Below are positions 44,001 through 52,782 of a stretch of DNA of 64,000 bases, in pieces. The stretch is from contig NZ_LMUW01000013.1 of the NCBI RefSeq assembly GCF_009765735.1, positions 1-64,000 on the forward strand, read 5' to 3'. A program made the position numbers and the translations under genes. The stretch is from Xenophilus sp. L33 (GTDB lineage: Bacteria; Pseudomonadota; Gammaproteobacteria; Burkholderiales; Burkholderiaceae_C). The notes under the pieces were generated by a model. It searched no databases. It saw only the letters and a program-made list of their open reading frames with translations, and was not told where the DNA came from. Every line of letters begins with the position of its first letter. The first letter of the stretch is position 1.

Positions 44001-44840
44001 ATGACACCGACTCTTCGTTCTCTCGGCATCGCCGGCCTCGTGATTCTCAGCGTCACGGCTTGCGCGCAGCAACCGCCGCCTGCGGCCGCACGGCCCGGGC
44101 CAGGACCCGCGGCGATGATGCCGCCTCCACCTCCACCTCCACTTGCGCCTCCGCCGCAGAGCGCCGATGCGGGCGTCTCGACGACCGCGATCACCGGACG
44201 CATTCAACGCTGGCTGCTCAATCCGAACGGCGACGTCGATGGCCTGTTGCTCGCGGACGGCACCCAGGTCGCTTTCCCGCCGCACCTTTCGACCGCCGTG
44301 CTCCAAATCGCCAAGCCCGGAGACAGCGTGAAGGTGAGTGGCTGGCGTGCCAGCGGCGCGCCCGTGATGCGCGCATCCAGCCTCACCGCGACTGCCGGTG
44401 GACGCAGCGTGGTCGACCAGCCGCCCGCACCGGGCATGGCCCCGCCGCCGCCGCGCGACCCTTCCTCGCTGGCCTCGATGACCGCGAGCGGAAAGGTCTC
44501 TCGCGTGCTGTACACCGATCGCGGCGATGCCAACGGCGTGCTGCTCGACAGCGGCGATATCGTGAGGTTTCCGCCGCAAGCTGCTTCCGGCATGACGCCG
44601 CCCGTCCAGGTCGGATCGACGCTCAGCGCGCGCGGCTGGGGCACTCGCAATGCACTCGGGTCGGCTTTCGAGGCGACCGCGATGGGGTCGTCGCCCGATT
44701 CCCTGCGAGACCTGTTCGCCGGCCCGGGCCGCGTGCCTGGTGGGCCGGCGCCCATGCCGATGGGAGCCATGCCCCCGCCGCCCGGCCAGACACCTCCGCC
44801 GACCGGTGCGACGCCTCCCGCGCCGCCGGCCTCGTCCTAA
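44001..44840 (+). CDS. Proline-rich lipoprotein with two OB-like repeat modules
   Basis: 279 residues. The signal peptide ends in the lipobox VTAC (about 18-21), so it should be lipid-anchored in the cell envelope. After a proline-rich stretch come two copies of a module of about 65 residues: ITGRIQRWLLNPNGDVDGLLLADGTQVAFPP (about 55-85) and ASGKVSRVLYTDRGDANGVLLDSGDIVRFPP (about 157-187). Each is followed by a PGDSVKVSGW- or VGSTLSARGW-like strand pair. The pattern suggests small OB-type barrels. The C-terminus is again proline/glycine/methionine-rich. AAGGAG precedes the ATG. I do not recognise the family. It lies behind the second sigma-54-like promoter. Confidence 0.85.
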   Translation: MTPTLRSLGIAGLVILSVTACAQQPPPAAARPGPGPAAMMPPPPPPPLAPPPQSADAGVSTTAITGRIQRWLLNPNGDVDGLLLADGTQVAFPPHLSTAVLQIAKPGDSVKVSGWRASGAPVMRASSLTATAGGRSVVDQPPAPGMAPPPPRDPSSLASMTASGKVSRVLYTDRGDANGVLLDSGDIVRFPPQAASGMTPPVQVGSTLSARGWGTRNALGSAFEATAMGSSPDSLRDLFAGPGRVPGGPAPMPMGAMPPPPGQTPPPTGATPPAPPASS

Positions 44841-44871
44841 ATTCGCAGTCACTCCATCGAAAGAAAAATCC

Positions 44872-45414
44872 ATGCCTAAAGTCCAGGAAACCATCGACAT
44901 CTGGTCGGTCGAGGGCCGCTTCTCTCACCTCATCTACAGCCCCCGAGGCGGCATCGAAGGCTTCATGACCGACACGGACGGCGTTCCGACGCAGTTCGTC
45001 ATCGATCCGCAGGACGTCTCGACGACCGAGCAGATCGCCAAGCTCGAATCCGGACAGCAACTGGTCGTCGAGGGCTGGGAGCCCGGCCCGTCGCCGAAGG
45101 GCGGTGCCGAGCATTCGCTCTACCACTTCGAACGCTTGACCTCCGTCGACGGGCGCGCGGCGGACCCACTGCGGGTGTTCGTTCGTTCGACCGGAAAAGT
45201 CGTTCGGCTGAACTACGCCCGGCACGGCGCCGCGAACGGCGTCGTGCTGGACAACGGCGACTTCGTGCACACGAGGCCGGATGGCTTCGAGACCCTGGGC
45301 GCCAAGATCGGCGACCAGGTCGAGGCCGAAGGCGACGCGCGCGCCCTCGTCACGGGCAAGGGCCGGGTGGTCGAGGCGAGCACCGTCCATGTCGTCCCGG
45401 CCCGGCGCGCGTGA
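44872..45414 (+). CDS. Cytosolic protein with two OB-like repeat modules
   Basis: 180 residues without a signal peptide. It carries two copies of the same module as the upstream lipoprotein: VEGRFSHLIYSPRGGIEGFMT (about 13-33) and STGKVVRLNYARHGAANGVVLDNGDFVHTRP (about 106-136), followed by IGDQVEAEGDARAL. The shared pattern is G-(K/R)-hydrophobic, an aromatic, a glycine turn, then GVxLDxGDxV. The gene follows the lipoprotein by 31 bases and probably shares its promoter. An envelope and a cytosolic protein with the same module suggest both bind the same ligand or partner on either side of the membrane. Function unknown. Confidence 0.85.
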   Translation: MPKVQETIDIWSVEGRFSHLIYSPRGGIEGFMTDTDGVPTQFVIDPQDVSTTEQIAKLESGQQLVVEGWEPGPSPKGGAEHSLYHFERLTSVDGRAADPLRVFVRSTGKVVRLNYARHGAANGVVLDNGDFVHTRPDGFETLGAKIGDQVEAEGDARALVTGKGRVVEASTVHVVPARRA

Positions 45415-45451
45415 CGCGCCTCGCCTCTCGTGCACCTGGCGAAAGCGCTCG

Positions 45452-46714
45452 ATGATCCTTTCGCCGCTCGCCGTGAACATGGCCAACTGGTCGATCGCCG
45501 GCGCCGCCACCGCCGGTGTGATCGTCCGGCCGTTCGACTGGCCGGAAGCGGTCTGGGCCCTGAGCGGCGCGGCGCTTCTGGTGCTTTTCGGCCTGCTGCC
45601 CTGGAACGACGCACTCACGGCGGTCGGAAAGGGAAGCGACGTCTACCTCTTCCTGATCGGCATGATGCTGCTGTCGGAAACGGCGCGGCGGCAGGGTCTC
45701 TTCGACTGGGTCGCGGTGCGCGCGGTCAACCTGGCGCGGCGCTCGCCGCGGCGGCTCTTCCTGGTCATCTACGTGGCCGGTGTGCTGGTCACCACCTTCA
45801 TGTCGAACGATGCGACCGCCGTGGTCCTGACGCCAGCCGTCTATGCCGCGGCGCGCAAGGCCAAGGTGGAGCCACTGCCCTACCTCTTCATCTGCGCGCT
45901 GGTGGCGAATGCGGCGAGCTTCGTGCTGCCGATCTCCAATCCGGCCAACATCGTGCTGTACGGCGACCACACGCCGGCGCTGCTGCCCTGGCTGAAGAGC
46001 TTCGCACTTCCATCGCTGCTGTCGATCGTCGCGACCTACCTCGCGCTGCGCTTCACCGAAGGACGGCGACTGCCGGCCGAATGCGAGAGCGACCTGCCGG
46101 TCGAGCCGCTGTCGCGCGGCGCGCGCGCGGCCATGGTCGGACTGGCATCGACCGCGGTGGTGTTGCTGGGAACGTCGGCGCTGGACAAGCAGCTCGGCTT
46201 GCCGACCGCGATCATGGGCGTGGCGACCACGGCGCTCGTGCTGGCGATGGCGCGCGAGTCGCCCTGGGCGACGGTGCGCGAGGTGTCGTGGGCCGTGCTG
46301 CCGCTGGTGGCGGGCCTGTTCGTGCTGGTCGAGGCACTGGCCAGGACCGGCGTCATCGACCAGCTGGCCCGGCTGCTCGCGCACGGCGTCGAGCAGGCGC
46401 CCGCCGGCACGCCCTGGATCAGTGGCGCGGCGATCGCCTTGGGATCGAACTTCATCAACAACCTGCCGGCCGGGCTGATCGCCAGCTCGACGGTGGCGAT
46501 CAAGCCGCCTGCGCAGTCGGTGGTCGACGCGCTGTTGATCGGTGTCGACCTCGGCCCCAACCTGTCCGTCACCGGCTCGCTGGCGACGATCCTGTGGCTC
46601 ACCGCGGTGCGTCGCGAAGGCGAAGACGTCTCCTTCGGACGCTTCCTGCGCCTGGGTCTGATCGCAATGCCTCCGGCACTGATCCTTGCGCTGGCGGGAC
46701 GGCTGATCTTCTGA
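45452..46714 (+). CDS. ArsB/NhaD-type (ion transporter superfamily) permease
   Basis: 420 residues with about eleven helices. Ion-transporter signatures include LIGMMLLSETARRQGLFDW, TFMSNDATAVVLTPAVYAAARKAK and ISNPANIVLYGDHTP. GSNFINNLPAGLIASSTVAI is the repeated asparagine-containing motif, and VDLGPNLSVTGSLATILWL is ArsB-like. ArsB exports arsenite; related proteins carry other anions or sodium. No arsR, arsC or arsA gene is adjacent, so arsenite is not assured. The ATG at 45452 is used here, while an ATG at 45479 would give a more ArsB-like N-terminus (MANWSIAGAATAG). It is third in the sigma-54-type unit. Confidence 0.88.
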   Translation: MILSPLAVNMANWSIAGAATAGVIVRPFDWPEAVWALSGAALLVLFGLLPWNDALTAVGKGSDVYLFLIGMMLLSETARRQGLFDWVAVRAVNLARRSPRRLFLVIYVAGVLVTTFMSNDATAVVLTPAVYAAARKAKVEPLPYLFICALVANAASFVLPISNPANIVLYGDHTPALLPWLKSFALPSLLSIVATYLALRFTEGRRLPAECESDLPVEPLSRGARAAMVGLASTAVVLLGTSALDKQLGLPTAIMGVATTALVLAMARESPWATVREVSWAVLPLVAGLFVLVEALARTGVIDQLARLLAHGVEQAPAGTPWISGAAIALGSNFINNLPAGLIASSTVAIKPPAQSVVDALLIGVDLGPNLSVTGSLATILWLTAVRREGEDVSFGRFLRLGLIAMPPALILALAGRLIF

Positions 46715-46725
46715 AAGGCACGATC

Positions 46726-47181
46726 ATGAAATCTCTCGGCGGGGCCTGGTTGTATCCGCTCATTCTTGTGGCCGGGGCCCTTCAAGCCTGGGGGCCTCCC
46801 ATGAACAACGCGCTGCGCTCGGCCATCGTCAATCCGTGGCTCGCCAGCGTCATTTCCTTCATTCCGGTCATCGCGTTGATCGGCTGCATCTGGCTGTGCG
46901 CACCGTCTCCGAGCCCGAGCGCGGAAGGGCTGGCCGGCATGCCTTGGTGGGCGCCGCTGGGTGGCCTCATCGGGGCCTTCGCAGTCGTTGCCGGCCTGTT
47001 CTTCGTCGGAACGGTCGGCGCCGGCGCATTTGCCGGCCTCACCATCACCGCGAACATCCTCATGTCGATCGCAGTCGACCGGTTCGGGATGTTCGGCATG
47101 GAGGTTCACGAACTGAGTCCTGGGCGGATCGCCGGCGCGGCCTTGATGGTCGCGGGCGTCGTGCTGGTCTCGAAGTTCTGA
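46726..47181 (+). CDS. YdcZ/DUF606-type small membrane protein (half-size DMT family)
   Basis: 151 residues with five hydrophobic segments. They include AWLYPLILVAGALQAWGPPMNNALRSAIVNPWLASVISF and an FVGTVGAGAFAGLTITANILMSIAVDRFGMFGM segment, typical of YdcZ/DUF606 proteins in the drug/metabolite transporter superfamily. Such five-helix proteins work as dimers. It follows the ArsB-type permease by 11 bases and is probably the last gene of the unit. Substrate unknown. Confidence 0.88.
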   Translation: MKSLGGAWLYPLILVAGALQAWGPPMNNALRSAIVNPWLASVISFIPVIALIGCIWLCAPSPSPSAEGLAGMPWWAPLGGLIGAFAVVAGLFFVGTVGAGAFAGLTITANILMSIAVDRFGMFGMEVHELSPGRIAGAALMVAGVVLVSKF

Positions 47182-47244
47182 CGTGGCGCGGCGCCTGGGC
47201 AGTGCCGACAAATAATGTGCGGAACCCATCCACGAGGCCATGAC

Positions 47245-47883
47245 ATGCCCGGCACGACATCCGACATCGATGCGACCCTCTTCAAGTCCGCCAAGGCTTT
47301 CGAGACCTGGCTGAAGAAGCACCACGCCACGTCGGATGGGCTGTGGCTGAAGATCGCGAAGAAGGGCGCCGGCGAGTCCAGCGTCACCTACCCCGAGGCC
47401 GTCGAGATCGCGTTGTGCTGGGGATGGGTCGACGGCCAGAAGAAGGGGATCGACGAGCGGCACTTCCTGCAGCGCTTCACGCCGCGCCGCGCGCGCAGCA
47501 TCTGGTCCAGGATCAACGTGGACAAGGTCGCCGCGCTGATCGAAGCCGGTCGCATGCAGGCGGCCGGGCACGCGCAGATCGACGCCGCGAAGGCGGACGG
47601 CCGCTGGGGCCGGGCCTACGACGGCGCGAGGACCTCCAGCGTGCCGGACGACCTGCAGGCCGCGCTGGACGCGTGTCCCAAGGCGAAGGCCTTCTTCGCC
47701 ACGGTCAACGCATCCAACCGCTACGCGGTGCTTTGGCGGGTGCAGACGGCGGTCAAGCCGGAGACACGCGCCAGGCGCATCGCGCAATTGGTGGACATGC
47801 TCGAGCGCGGAGAAGTCGTGCACATCTTTCCGCCCAAGGCCAAGGCCAAGGCCTCGGTTCGACCGGCCGGCGAAGAAGGATGA
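47245..47883 (+). CDS. YdeI/OmpD-associated family protein
   Basis: 212 residues beginning around FKSAKAFETWLKKHHATSDGLWLKIAKK, then SVTYPEAVEIALCWGWVDGQKKGIDERHFLQRFTPRRARSIWSRIN, the hallmark core of the YdeI family. The C-terminal part (YAVLWRVQTAVKPETRARRIAQLVDMLERGE) and a short lysine/alanine tail complete it. Family members are cytosolic and of uncertain role; YdeI of B. subtilis is uncharacterised and others are linked to resistance phenotypes. The ATG at 47245 is favoured; a longer frame starts at 47215. It is convergent with the SDR gene at 47891. Confidence 0.9.
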   Translation: MPGTTSDIDATLFKSAKAFETWLKKHHATSDGLWLKIAKKGAGESSVTYPEAVEIALCWGWVDGQKKGIDERHFLQRFTPRRARSIWSRINVDKVAALIEAGRMQAAGHAQIDAAKADGRWGRAYDGARTSSVPDDLQAALDACPKAKAFFATVNASNRYAVLWRVQTAVKPETRARRIAQLVDMLERGEVVHIFPPKAKAKASVRPAGEEG

Positions 47884-47890
47884 CGGCCGT

Positions 47891-48640
47891 TCAAGCGCGC
47901 TGCCCGCCCGAGGCCGTGATCCGCTCGCCGGTGACCCAGGCCGAATCGTCGGAGGCGAGGAACAGCGCCACGCGAGCGATATCCACCGGCAGGCCCGGAC
48001 GGCCGAACGGGATGCCCGCGACCACGGCGTCGACGGTCTCCTGCGGCCAGGCCAGGGCAGCGATGCCTTCCGTAAAGGTGGCGCCCGGTGCAAGGCTGTT
48101 GACGCGGATCTTCTTCGGGGCGAGCTCGATCGAGGTCACGCGCGTGATCGAATCCACCGCGCTCTTGGACGCCGCGTAGATGACCGAATTGGGCATGTAG
48201 CCCACGCTGGCGATGGAGCTGACGTTGATGATGCTGCCGCCGTTCGGCCCGAAGTGCTTCGCCGCTTCCTGTGTCGCCGTGATCACGCCCAGCACGTTCG
48301 TTCGAAACTCGCGATGGAATTCCTGCTCCGTCGAATCCTGCAGGGGTGCGAATGCGTAGACGCCCGCATTGTTCACGAGGATGTCGAGGGTGCCGAACAC
48401 GCGCTTCGTCTCCTCGAAGAGCCGCTGGATGTCCGCGGTCTTCGAGAAGTCGGCCTGGATGGCCACGGCCTTGCCGCCGGAGCCGTGGATCTCCGCGACC
48501 AGGGCGTCCGCTGCGTCCTTGCTGGTCGCGTAGTTCACGACGACCGAGGCGCCCGAAGTGGCGAAGAGCCTGGCGATTCCCGCCCCGATTCCCTTGGAGG
48601 CGCCGGTGACGACGGCAACTTTTCCGATAAGCGAACTCAT
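47891..48640 (-). CDS. Short-chain dehydrogenase/reductase
   Basis: 249 residues of the classical SDR type: TGASKGIGAGIARLFA, NNAGVYAF, a catalytic Ser in NVSSIASVGY, YAASKSAVDSI with Tyr and Lys, and a C-terminal VTGERITASGG typical of 3-oxoacyl-ACP reductase and glucose-dehydrogenase-like members. The substrate is not predictable. A LysR gene lies upstream on the same strand (92 bases between), in tandem rather than divergent, and may regulate it. Confidence 0.93.
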   Translation of the reverse strand: MSSLIGKVAVVTGASKGIGAGIARLFATSGASVVVNYATSKDAADALVAEIHGSGGKAVAIQADFSKTADIQRLFEETKRVFGTLDILVNNAGVYAFAPLQDSTEQEFHREFRTNVLGVITATQEAAKHFGPNGGSIINVSSIASVGYMPNSVIYAASKSAVDSITRVTSIELAPKKIRVNSLAPGATFTEGIAALAWPQETVDAVVAGIPFGRPGLPVDIARVALFLASDDSAWVTGERITASGGQRA

Positions 48641-48731
48641 GATGCATGTCCTTCAAAAAACGCCACGTCGGCGTGTGCAAGGACTGTCGGCGTTCGATCC
48701 ACGCCTGGGTAGGTGCGGCGGCAACTATGAG

Positions 48732-49652
48732 TTATTCGCGGTCCGAAGACTCGCCGCAAGTCCGAGCCTGGCGCGCAAGCTCGACGATCAGGTACTCGAC
48801 GAACGCGCGGGCGGAGGGCTTGGGCCGCCGACCCGGCGTGAACATGCCATGGACCTCGACCTCGCCCATCCGCCAATCGGGAAGCAGCTGGATCAGCGAT
48901 CCGAGGGCGAGTTCGGCCCGGCATCCCCACAGGGCCGTCGTCGCGATGCCGATCCCTGCCACGGCCGCGGCGATGGCTGCTTCGTTGACGGAGACGTTCA
49001 GGCGGCTGTCGATGCGGACGACCACGCTCCGGCCGTCCTTCTCGAACGACCAGGTGCCGGCATGGGTTCCGGCTGGCCCGACGATGGCGGCGTGATCCTC
49101 CAGGTCCGTGGGTGACTTCGGCAGGCCTCTGGCCTTCAGGTAGGCCGGCGCCGCGACGATCACGCGCTGCGTCCGGCCGATCAGGCGCACGGTGGCACTC
49201 GAATCGGGAAGGTTGCCGAGGCGAATGGCGACATCGACGCCTTCCTTGAGGGTGTCCTGCCGTTGATCGCTCATCAGCAAGCTGACGTTCAGCGAAGGAT
49301 GTCGCGCGAGAAAGCCCGACATCAAGGGAACGACCTCGCGCGTGCCGAAACTTCCCGGCAACGCCACCCGCAGCGTGCCGCGCAGCTCCCGCGACCCGCG
49401 CGCCTCGTGATCGGCTTCGTCGAGAGACGCGAGGATCGACTCGATGCGCGAGAGATATTCGGTGCCGGCGTCGGTCAGACTCACGGCCCTCGTCGTCCGG
49501 GCGATCAGTGCGGCGCCAATGTCCGCTTCCAGGGCCGTGATGATGCGCGATACCGACGGCTGTGAAAGATCGAGTTCCCGCGCAGCGGCCGAGAAGCTTC
49601 CCGTTCGAGCGACGCGCGCGAAGATTCGGAGTGCCAGCAGTTTGTCGTTCAT
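48732..49652 (-). CDS. LysR-family transcriptional regulator
   Basis: 306 residues. The N-terminal domain reads LLALRIFARVARTGSFSAAARELDLSQPSVSRIITALE, with AVSLTDAGTEYLSRIE. The effector domain has LRVALPGSFGTREVVPLMSGF and VDVAIRLGNLPDSSATVRLIG. It lies upstream of the SDR gene on the same strand. About 92 bases separate them, so each may have its own promoter. Effector unknown. Confidence 0.92.
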   Translation of the reverse strand: MNDKLLALRIFARVARTGSFSAAARELDLSQPSVSRIITALEADIGAALIARTTRAVSLTDAGTEYLSRIESILASLDEADHEARGSRELRGTLRVALPGSFGTREVVPLMSGFLARHPSLNVSLLMSDQRQDTLKEGVDVAIRLGNLPDSSATVRLIGRTQRVIVAAPAYLKARGLPKSPTDLEDHAAIVGPAGTHAGTWSFEKDGRSVVVRIDSRLNVSVNEAAIAAAVAGIGIATTALWGCRAELALGSLIQLLPDWRMGEVEVHGMFTPGRRPKPSARAFVEYLIVELARQARTCGESSDRE

Positions 49653-49780
49653 GCAGGGATTGCGTCCTCGGCTCGAGCCCTCCGGTGACGACGGGTCTGT
49701 CGAGGGAGGGACTCTATCCGATGCGCGGCACCGCCTCGCTGGTCGTCAAGTTCCTTCGGAACGCCCCGCAGAACATCGGA

Positions 49781-50674
49781 TCAGGCGATCCCCGCGCCGC
49801 CGGTCACGCCATACACCTCGCCATTGATGAAGCTGCCTTCCTGGCTGGCGAGCAGCACGTAGACCGGCGCGATCTCGACCGGCTGGCCGGGCCGGCCGTA
49901 CTGGCTCTCTTCGCCGAACTTCATCACCTTTTCCGGCGGCTGGCCGCCCGAGGCCTGAAGCGGCGTCCAGAAGGGACCCGGAGCGACCACGTTGGCCCGG
50001 ATTCCCTTTTCGAGCAGTTGCTTGGCCAGCGCCTTGGTGTAGGCCACGATGCCCGCCTTCGTCGTCGCGTAGTCGAGCAGGATCGCCGAGGGCTCGTAGG
50101 CCTGGATCGAGGCGGTGGTGATGACGGCCGCGCCAGCCGGCAGGTGCGGCACCGCAGCCTGTGCGATCCAGTGCAACGCGTAGAGGTTGGTCTTGAGCGT
50201 CTGGTCGAAGTCTTTCGACGAGACCTTGGAGATGTCTTCGCGGTTCTGCTGGCGCCCCGCGTTGATGACCAGGATGTCCAACCCGCCGAGCTTCTCGACC
50301 GCCTTCGCCACCAGGTCGCGGCACCACGTCTCGTCGGTGATGTCGCCCGGCAGTGCGACGGCGGTGCGGCCTTCCGCCTTGATCAGCGCGATGACTTCCT
50401 GCGCATCGGCGCTTTCGCTCGGCAGGTAGGCGATGGCGACATCGGCGCCTTCGCGCGCATAGGCGATGGCCGCGGCGCGGCCGATGCCGCTGTCGCCGCC
50501 GGTGACGAGCGCCTTGCGGCCCTTGAGCTTGCCCGAGCCGACGTAGCTTTTCTCGCCATGGTCCGGAACGGGGTCCATCTTGGAGGCCTCGCCGGGCACC
50601 GGTTGCGGTTGCCGGGGAAACGGGGGCTGGGGATATTGGCTGCGCGGGTCCTGCATGGTCAGTCGATCGGACAT
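49781..50674 (-). CDS. Short-chain dehydrogenase, YghA-like
   Basis: 297 residues. An N-terminal polar extension (QYPQPPFPRQPQPVPGEASKMDPVPDHGEKSYVGSGKLKGRKALVTGG) is typical of YghA/GsiB-neighbour stress SDRs. TGGDSGIGRAAAIAYA, INAGRQQN, and a catalytic Ser/Tyr/Lys set in TTASIQAYEPSAILLDYATTKAG follow. The ATG at 50674 has CCGGAGACCACC before it. It follows the GH15 gene on the same strand after 26 bases, so the two probably form an operon. Confidence 0.93.
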   Translation of the reverse strand: MSDRLTMQDPRSQYPQPPFPRQPQPVPGEASKMDPVPDHGEKSYVGSGKLKGRKALVTGGDSGIGRAAAIAYAREGADVAIAYLPSESADAQEVIALIKAEGRTAVALPGDITDETWCRDLVAKAVEKLGGLDILVINAGRQQNREDISKVSSKDFDQTLKTNLYALHWIAQAAVPHLPAGAAVITTASIQAYEPSAILLDYATTKAGIVAYTKALAKQLLEKGIRANVVAPGPFWTPLQASGGQPPEKVMKFGEESQYGRPGQPVEIAPVYVLLASQEGSFINGEVYGVTGGAGIA

Positions 50675-50700
50675 GGTGGTCTCCGGTGAGGTTGATGAAA

Positions 50701-52473
50701 CTACTTGCGGCTGGCGCCGTCGTTGAGGACGGACAGCGCCATGAGGTGCGACAGATGGCTCAGGCCCTGGGGCAGGTTGCCGAGGAAGTCCCCGGTCTTC
50801 GGGTCGACCATCTCGGCCAGCACGCCGTGCCCTTGGGACAACGCCGCCGCCAGGCGGTCGTACCTTTCGCGGGCCTCGGCGTAAAAGCCCAGTTGCGCCC
50901 GTGCCGACACCATCCAGAACGAGCAGGCGAGAAAGCACCCTTCTTCCGCCTGCATGCCGGTGTAGCGGTAGTGGAAGGGGCCGGCGCCGAGTTCCCGGTC
51001 GATCGCGTCCAGCGTGAGCACCAGCCGCTCCCGCCCGTCGAAGCCGAAGCGCACGGCGAGCGCCAGCGACGCATCCAGCTTGTCGCTGCCCGGGACCATC
51101 ACGAAGGCCTGCTTCCGCTCGGACCAGCATTCCGTCTCGATCCAATCCTTGATCCGGTCGCGCTCTCGCGACCAACGGTCCCGGCAGGTGGTCGGCAGCT
51201 GGCCCTGGTCGGCGAGGTCGACCGCGCGTGTCAGCGCCTGCCAGCAGCTGATCTTCGACATGGTGTAGTGCTGCTCTTCCTGCAGTTCCCACATGCCGGC
51301 GTCCGGCATGCGCCAGCGGTCCGCGCATTCATCGGCCAGGTGCGACAGCAGTTCGGCGCTGGCGTTGTCGAGGATGTTGCCGCTGCCGACGAAGCAGGCG
51401 GCCGTCTCGAAGATGTCGCCGTAGACGCCGTGCTGGCGCTGCGCAGTGGCCGCGTTGCCGGTGACGACCGGCTGCGAACCCCTGTAGCCCGCCACGTCCA
51501 GGCTCCGGACGTCGGGGACGGCATCCCCGTCGAGCGTGTAGACGACCCGGGTGCCGTGGCGACCGACCTGGTCGAGCAGCCAGGTCAGCGCGGCCTTCGC
51601 CTCGGCCTGCAAGCCGGCCGTGAGGAAGGCCTTGATCGTGTAGCCCGCATCGCGCACCCACGCATAGCGGTAGTCGTAGTTCTTGTCGCTGCCGATCGAC
51701 TCGGGGACGGAGGTCGTGGCGGCAGCGGCGATCGCGCCGGAGGGCGAGTAGAGCAGCAGCTTCAGGGCGAGCGCGCTGCGAATGAATGCGGCCCGGTCGT
51801 CGCCTTCGAAGCGCACACCCTGGCACCAGACCCGCCAGGCGTTGTCGGACACGTCGATGCGTTCGTCGACCTCCTCGATCGACGGCGCGACCAGCGGCTC
51901 GTTCCGGCCCGCGACCACCGCCACGGTGCGGCGCTCGCCGGCCGCGACGACCACCTCGCCGGTGACACCCTCATCCGACCATTCGACGCGCACCTCGTCG
52001 CTGTGGACCAGCAGCGCCATCACGTGCTCGACATGCAGGACCGTGCGGCCGCCGATCGTCGAGCGGTAGGGATTGACGGTGTTGCCGCGCCGCCCGGGTC
52101 GCATGACGAGGTTGAAGCGGACACTGCCCTCGAGCCCCTCCACGCGGCGCGCCAACTCGGTCCAGGGCAGTCGCCCCGCCGTGCCGCTGTTCAGCGACTC
52201 GGTGAGCCTGGCCCGGCCGTCCGGCGTCGTGAAGATCGTCTCCAGCACGTTGCTGTCGTCCAGGTAGCGACGCTCCACTTCGAAGGGCTCGTCCGGCTGC
52301 AGGACGAAACGGCCGCCATGCTTCGCGTCGAGCAATCGGTCGAAGAAGGGCGGCGAATCCAGGTTGGGCACGCACCACCAGTCGATCGAGCCGTCGGCGC
52401 CCGAGAGGGCCACCGAGCGGCCGTCGCCGAGCGCGCCGTAGCGGGCAATGGGCAGGTAGCCGTCCGTGCGCAA
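50701..52473 (-). CDS. Glycoside hydrolase family 15 protein (glucoamylase/trehalase-like)
   Basis: 590 residues with the GH15 layout. The N-terminal beta-sandwich contains ARYGALGDGRSVALSGADGSIDWWCVPNLDSPP. An (alpha/alpha)6 barrel follows, with YDYRYAWVRDAGYTIKAFL, the proposed catalytic acid in MWELQEEQHYTMSK, and the catalytic base in QAEEGCFLACSFWM. Members hydrolyse alpha-linked glucans or trehalose. No signal peptide is visible, so it acts in the cytosol. The frame opens at a TTG (52473) with no better start upstream; the leader is weak. It is probably transcribed with the SDR at 49781. Confidence 0.92.
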   Translation of the reverse strand: MRTDGYLPIARYGALGDGRSVALSGADGSIDWWCVPNLDSPPFFDRLLDAKHGGRFVLQPDEPFEVERRYLDDSNVLETIFTTPDGRARLTESLNSGTAGRLPWTELARRVEGLEGSVRFNLVMRPGRRGNTVNPYRSTIGGRTVLHVEHVMALLVHSDEVRVEWSDEGVTGEVVVAAGERRTVAVVAGRNEPLVAPSIEEVDERIDVSDNAWRVWCQGVRFEGDDRAAFIRSALALKLLLYSPSGAIAAAATTSVPESIGSDKNYDYRYAWVRDAGYTIKAFLTAGLQAEAKAALTWLLDQVGRHGTRVVYTLDGDAVPDVRSLDVAGYRGSQPVVTGNAATAQRQHGVYGDIFETAACFVGSGNILDNASAELLSHLADECADRWRMPDAGMWELQEEQHYTMSKISCWQALTRAVDLADQGQLPTTCRDRWSRERDRIKDWIETECWSERKQAFVMVPGSDKLDASLALAVRFGFDGRERLVLTLDAIDRELGAGPFHYRYTGMQAEEGCFLACSFWMVSARAQLGFYAEARERYDRLAAALSQGHGVLAEMVDPKTGDFLGNLPQGLSHLSHLMALSVLNDGASRK

Positions 52474-52782
52474 GCGATCGCCGAGGACGGCCTCGTTTCT
52501 TGCAGAAGGCGGAGGTCGGCGGCTCAGGAGGTCCGCCTGACGGCCACCGCGGCGATGTTGCTGAAAGGGAGAAAAGCGGGTGTTTGCATGACGGATTCAT
52601 CCTGCCGACTCGCCCGGTCGCAGCCACGGGAAAAGCGCTCGACCTACTGTAGGACGGCCAAAGTCTCCCTTCCGGACGTTGGCGGACAGGTCCCACCATC
52701 AGCCGATGGGCCAGGGCCGCGACATTGGCCTGCAGGCCGCTCGGGCGCATGGCCAGCCTTCCACGAACACAAGCAATCAACC
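52474..52782. other. Divergent intergenic region, no gene seen
   Basis: This 309-base gap between the GH15 gene (minus) and the hydrolase fusion (plus) holds no convincing reading frame. It should contain both promoters. I see no clear -10/-35 or -24/-12 elements and no strong dyad. Confidence 0.5.

Noticed and set aside
45452-46714. An arsenic-resistance operon
   Set aside because: The permease is ArsB-like, but no arsR, arsC, arsA or arsH gene accompanies it, so arsenite specificity is not supported.
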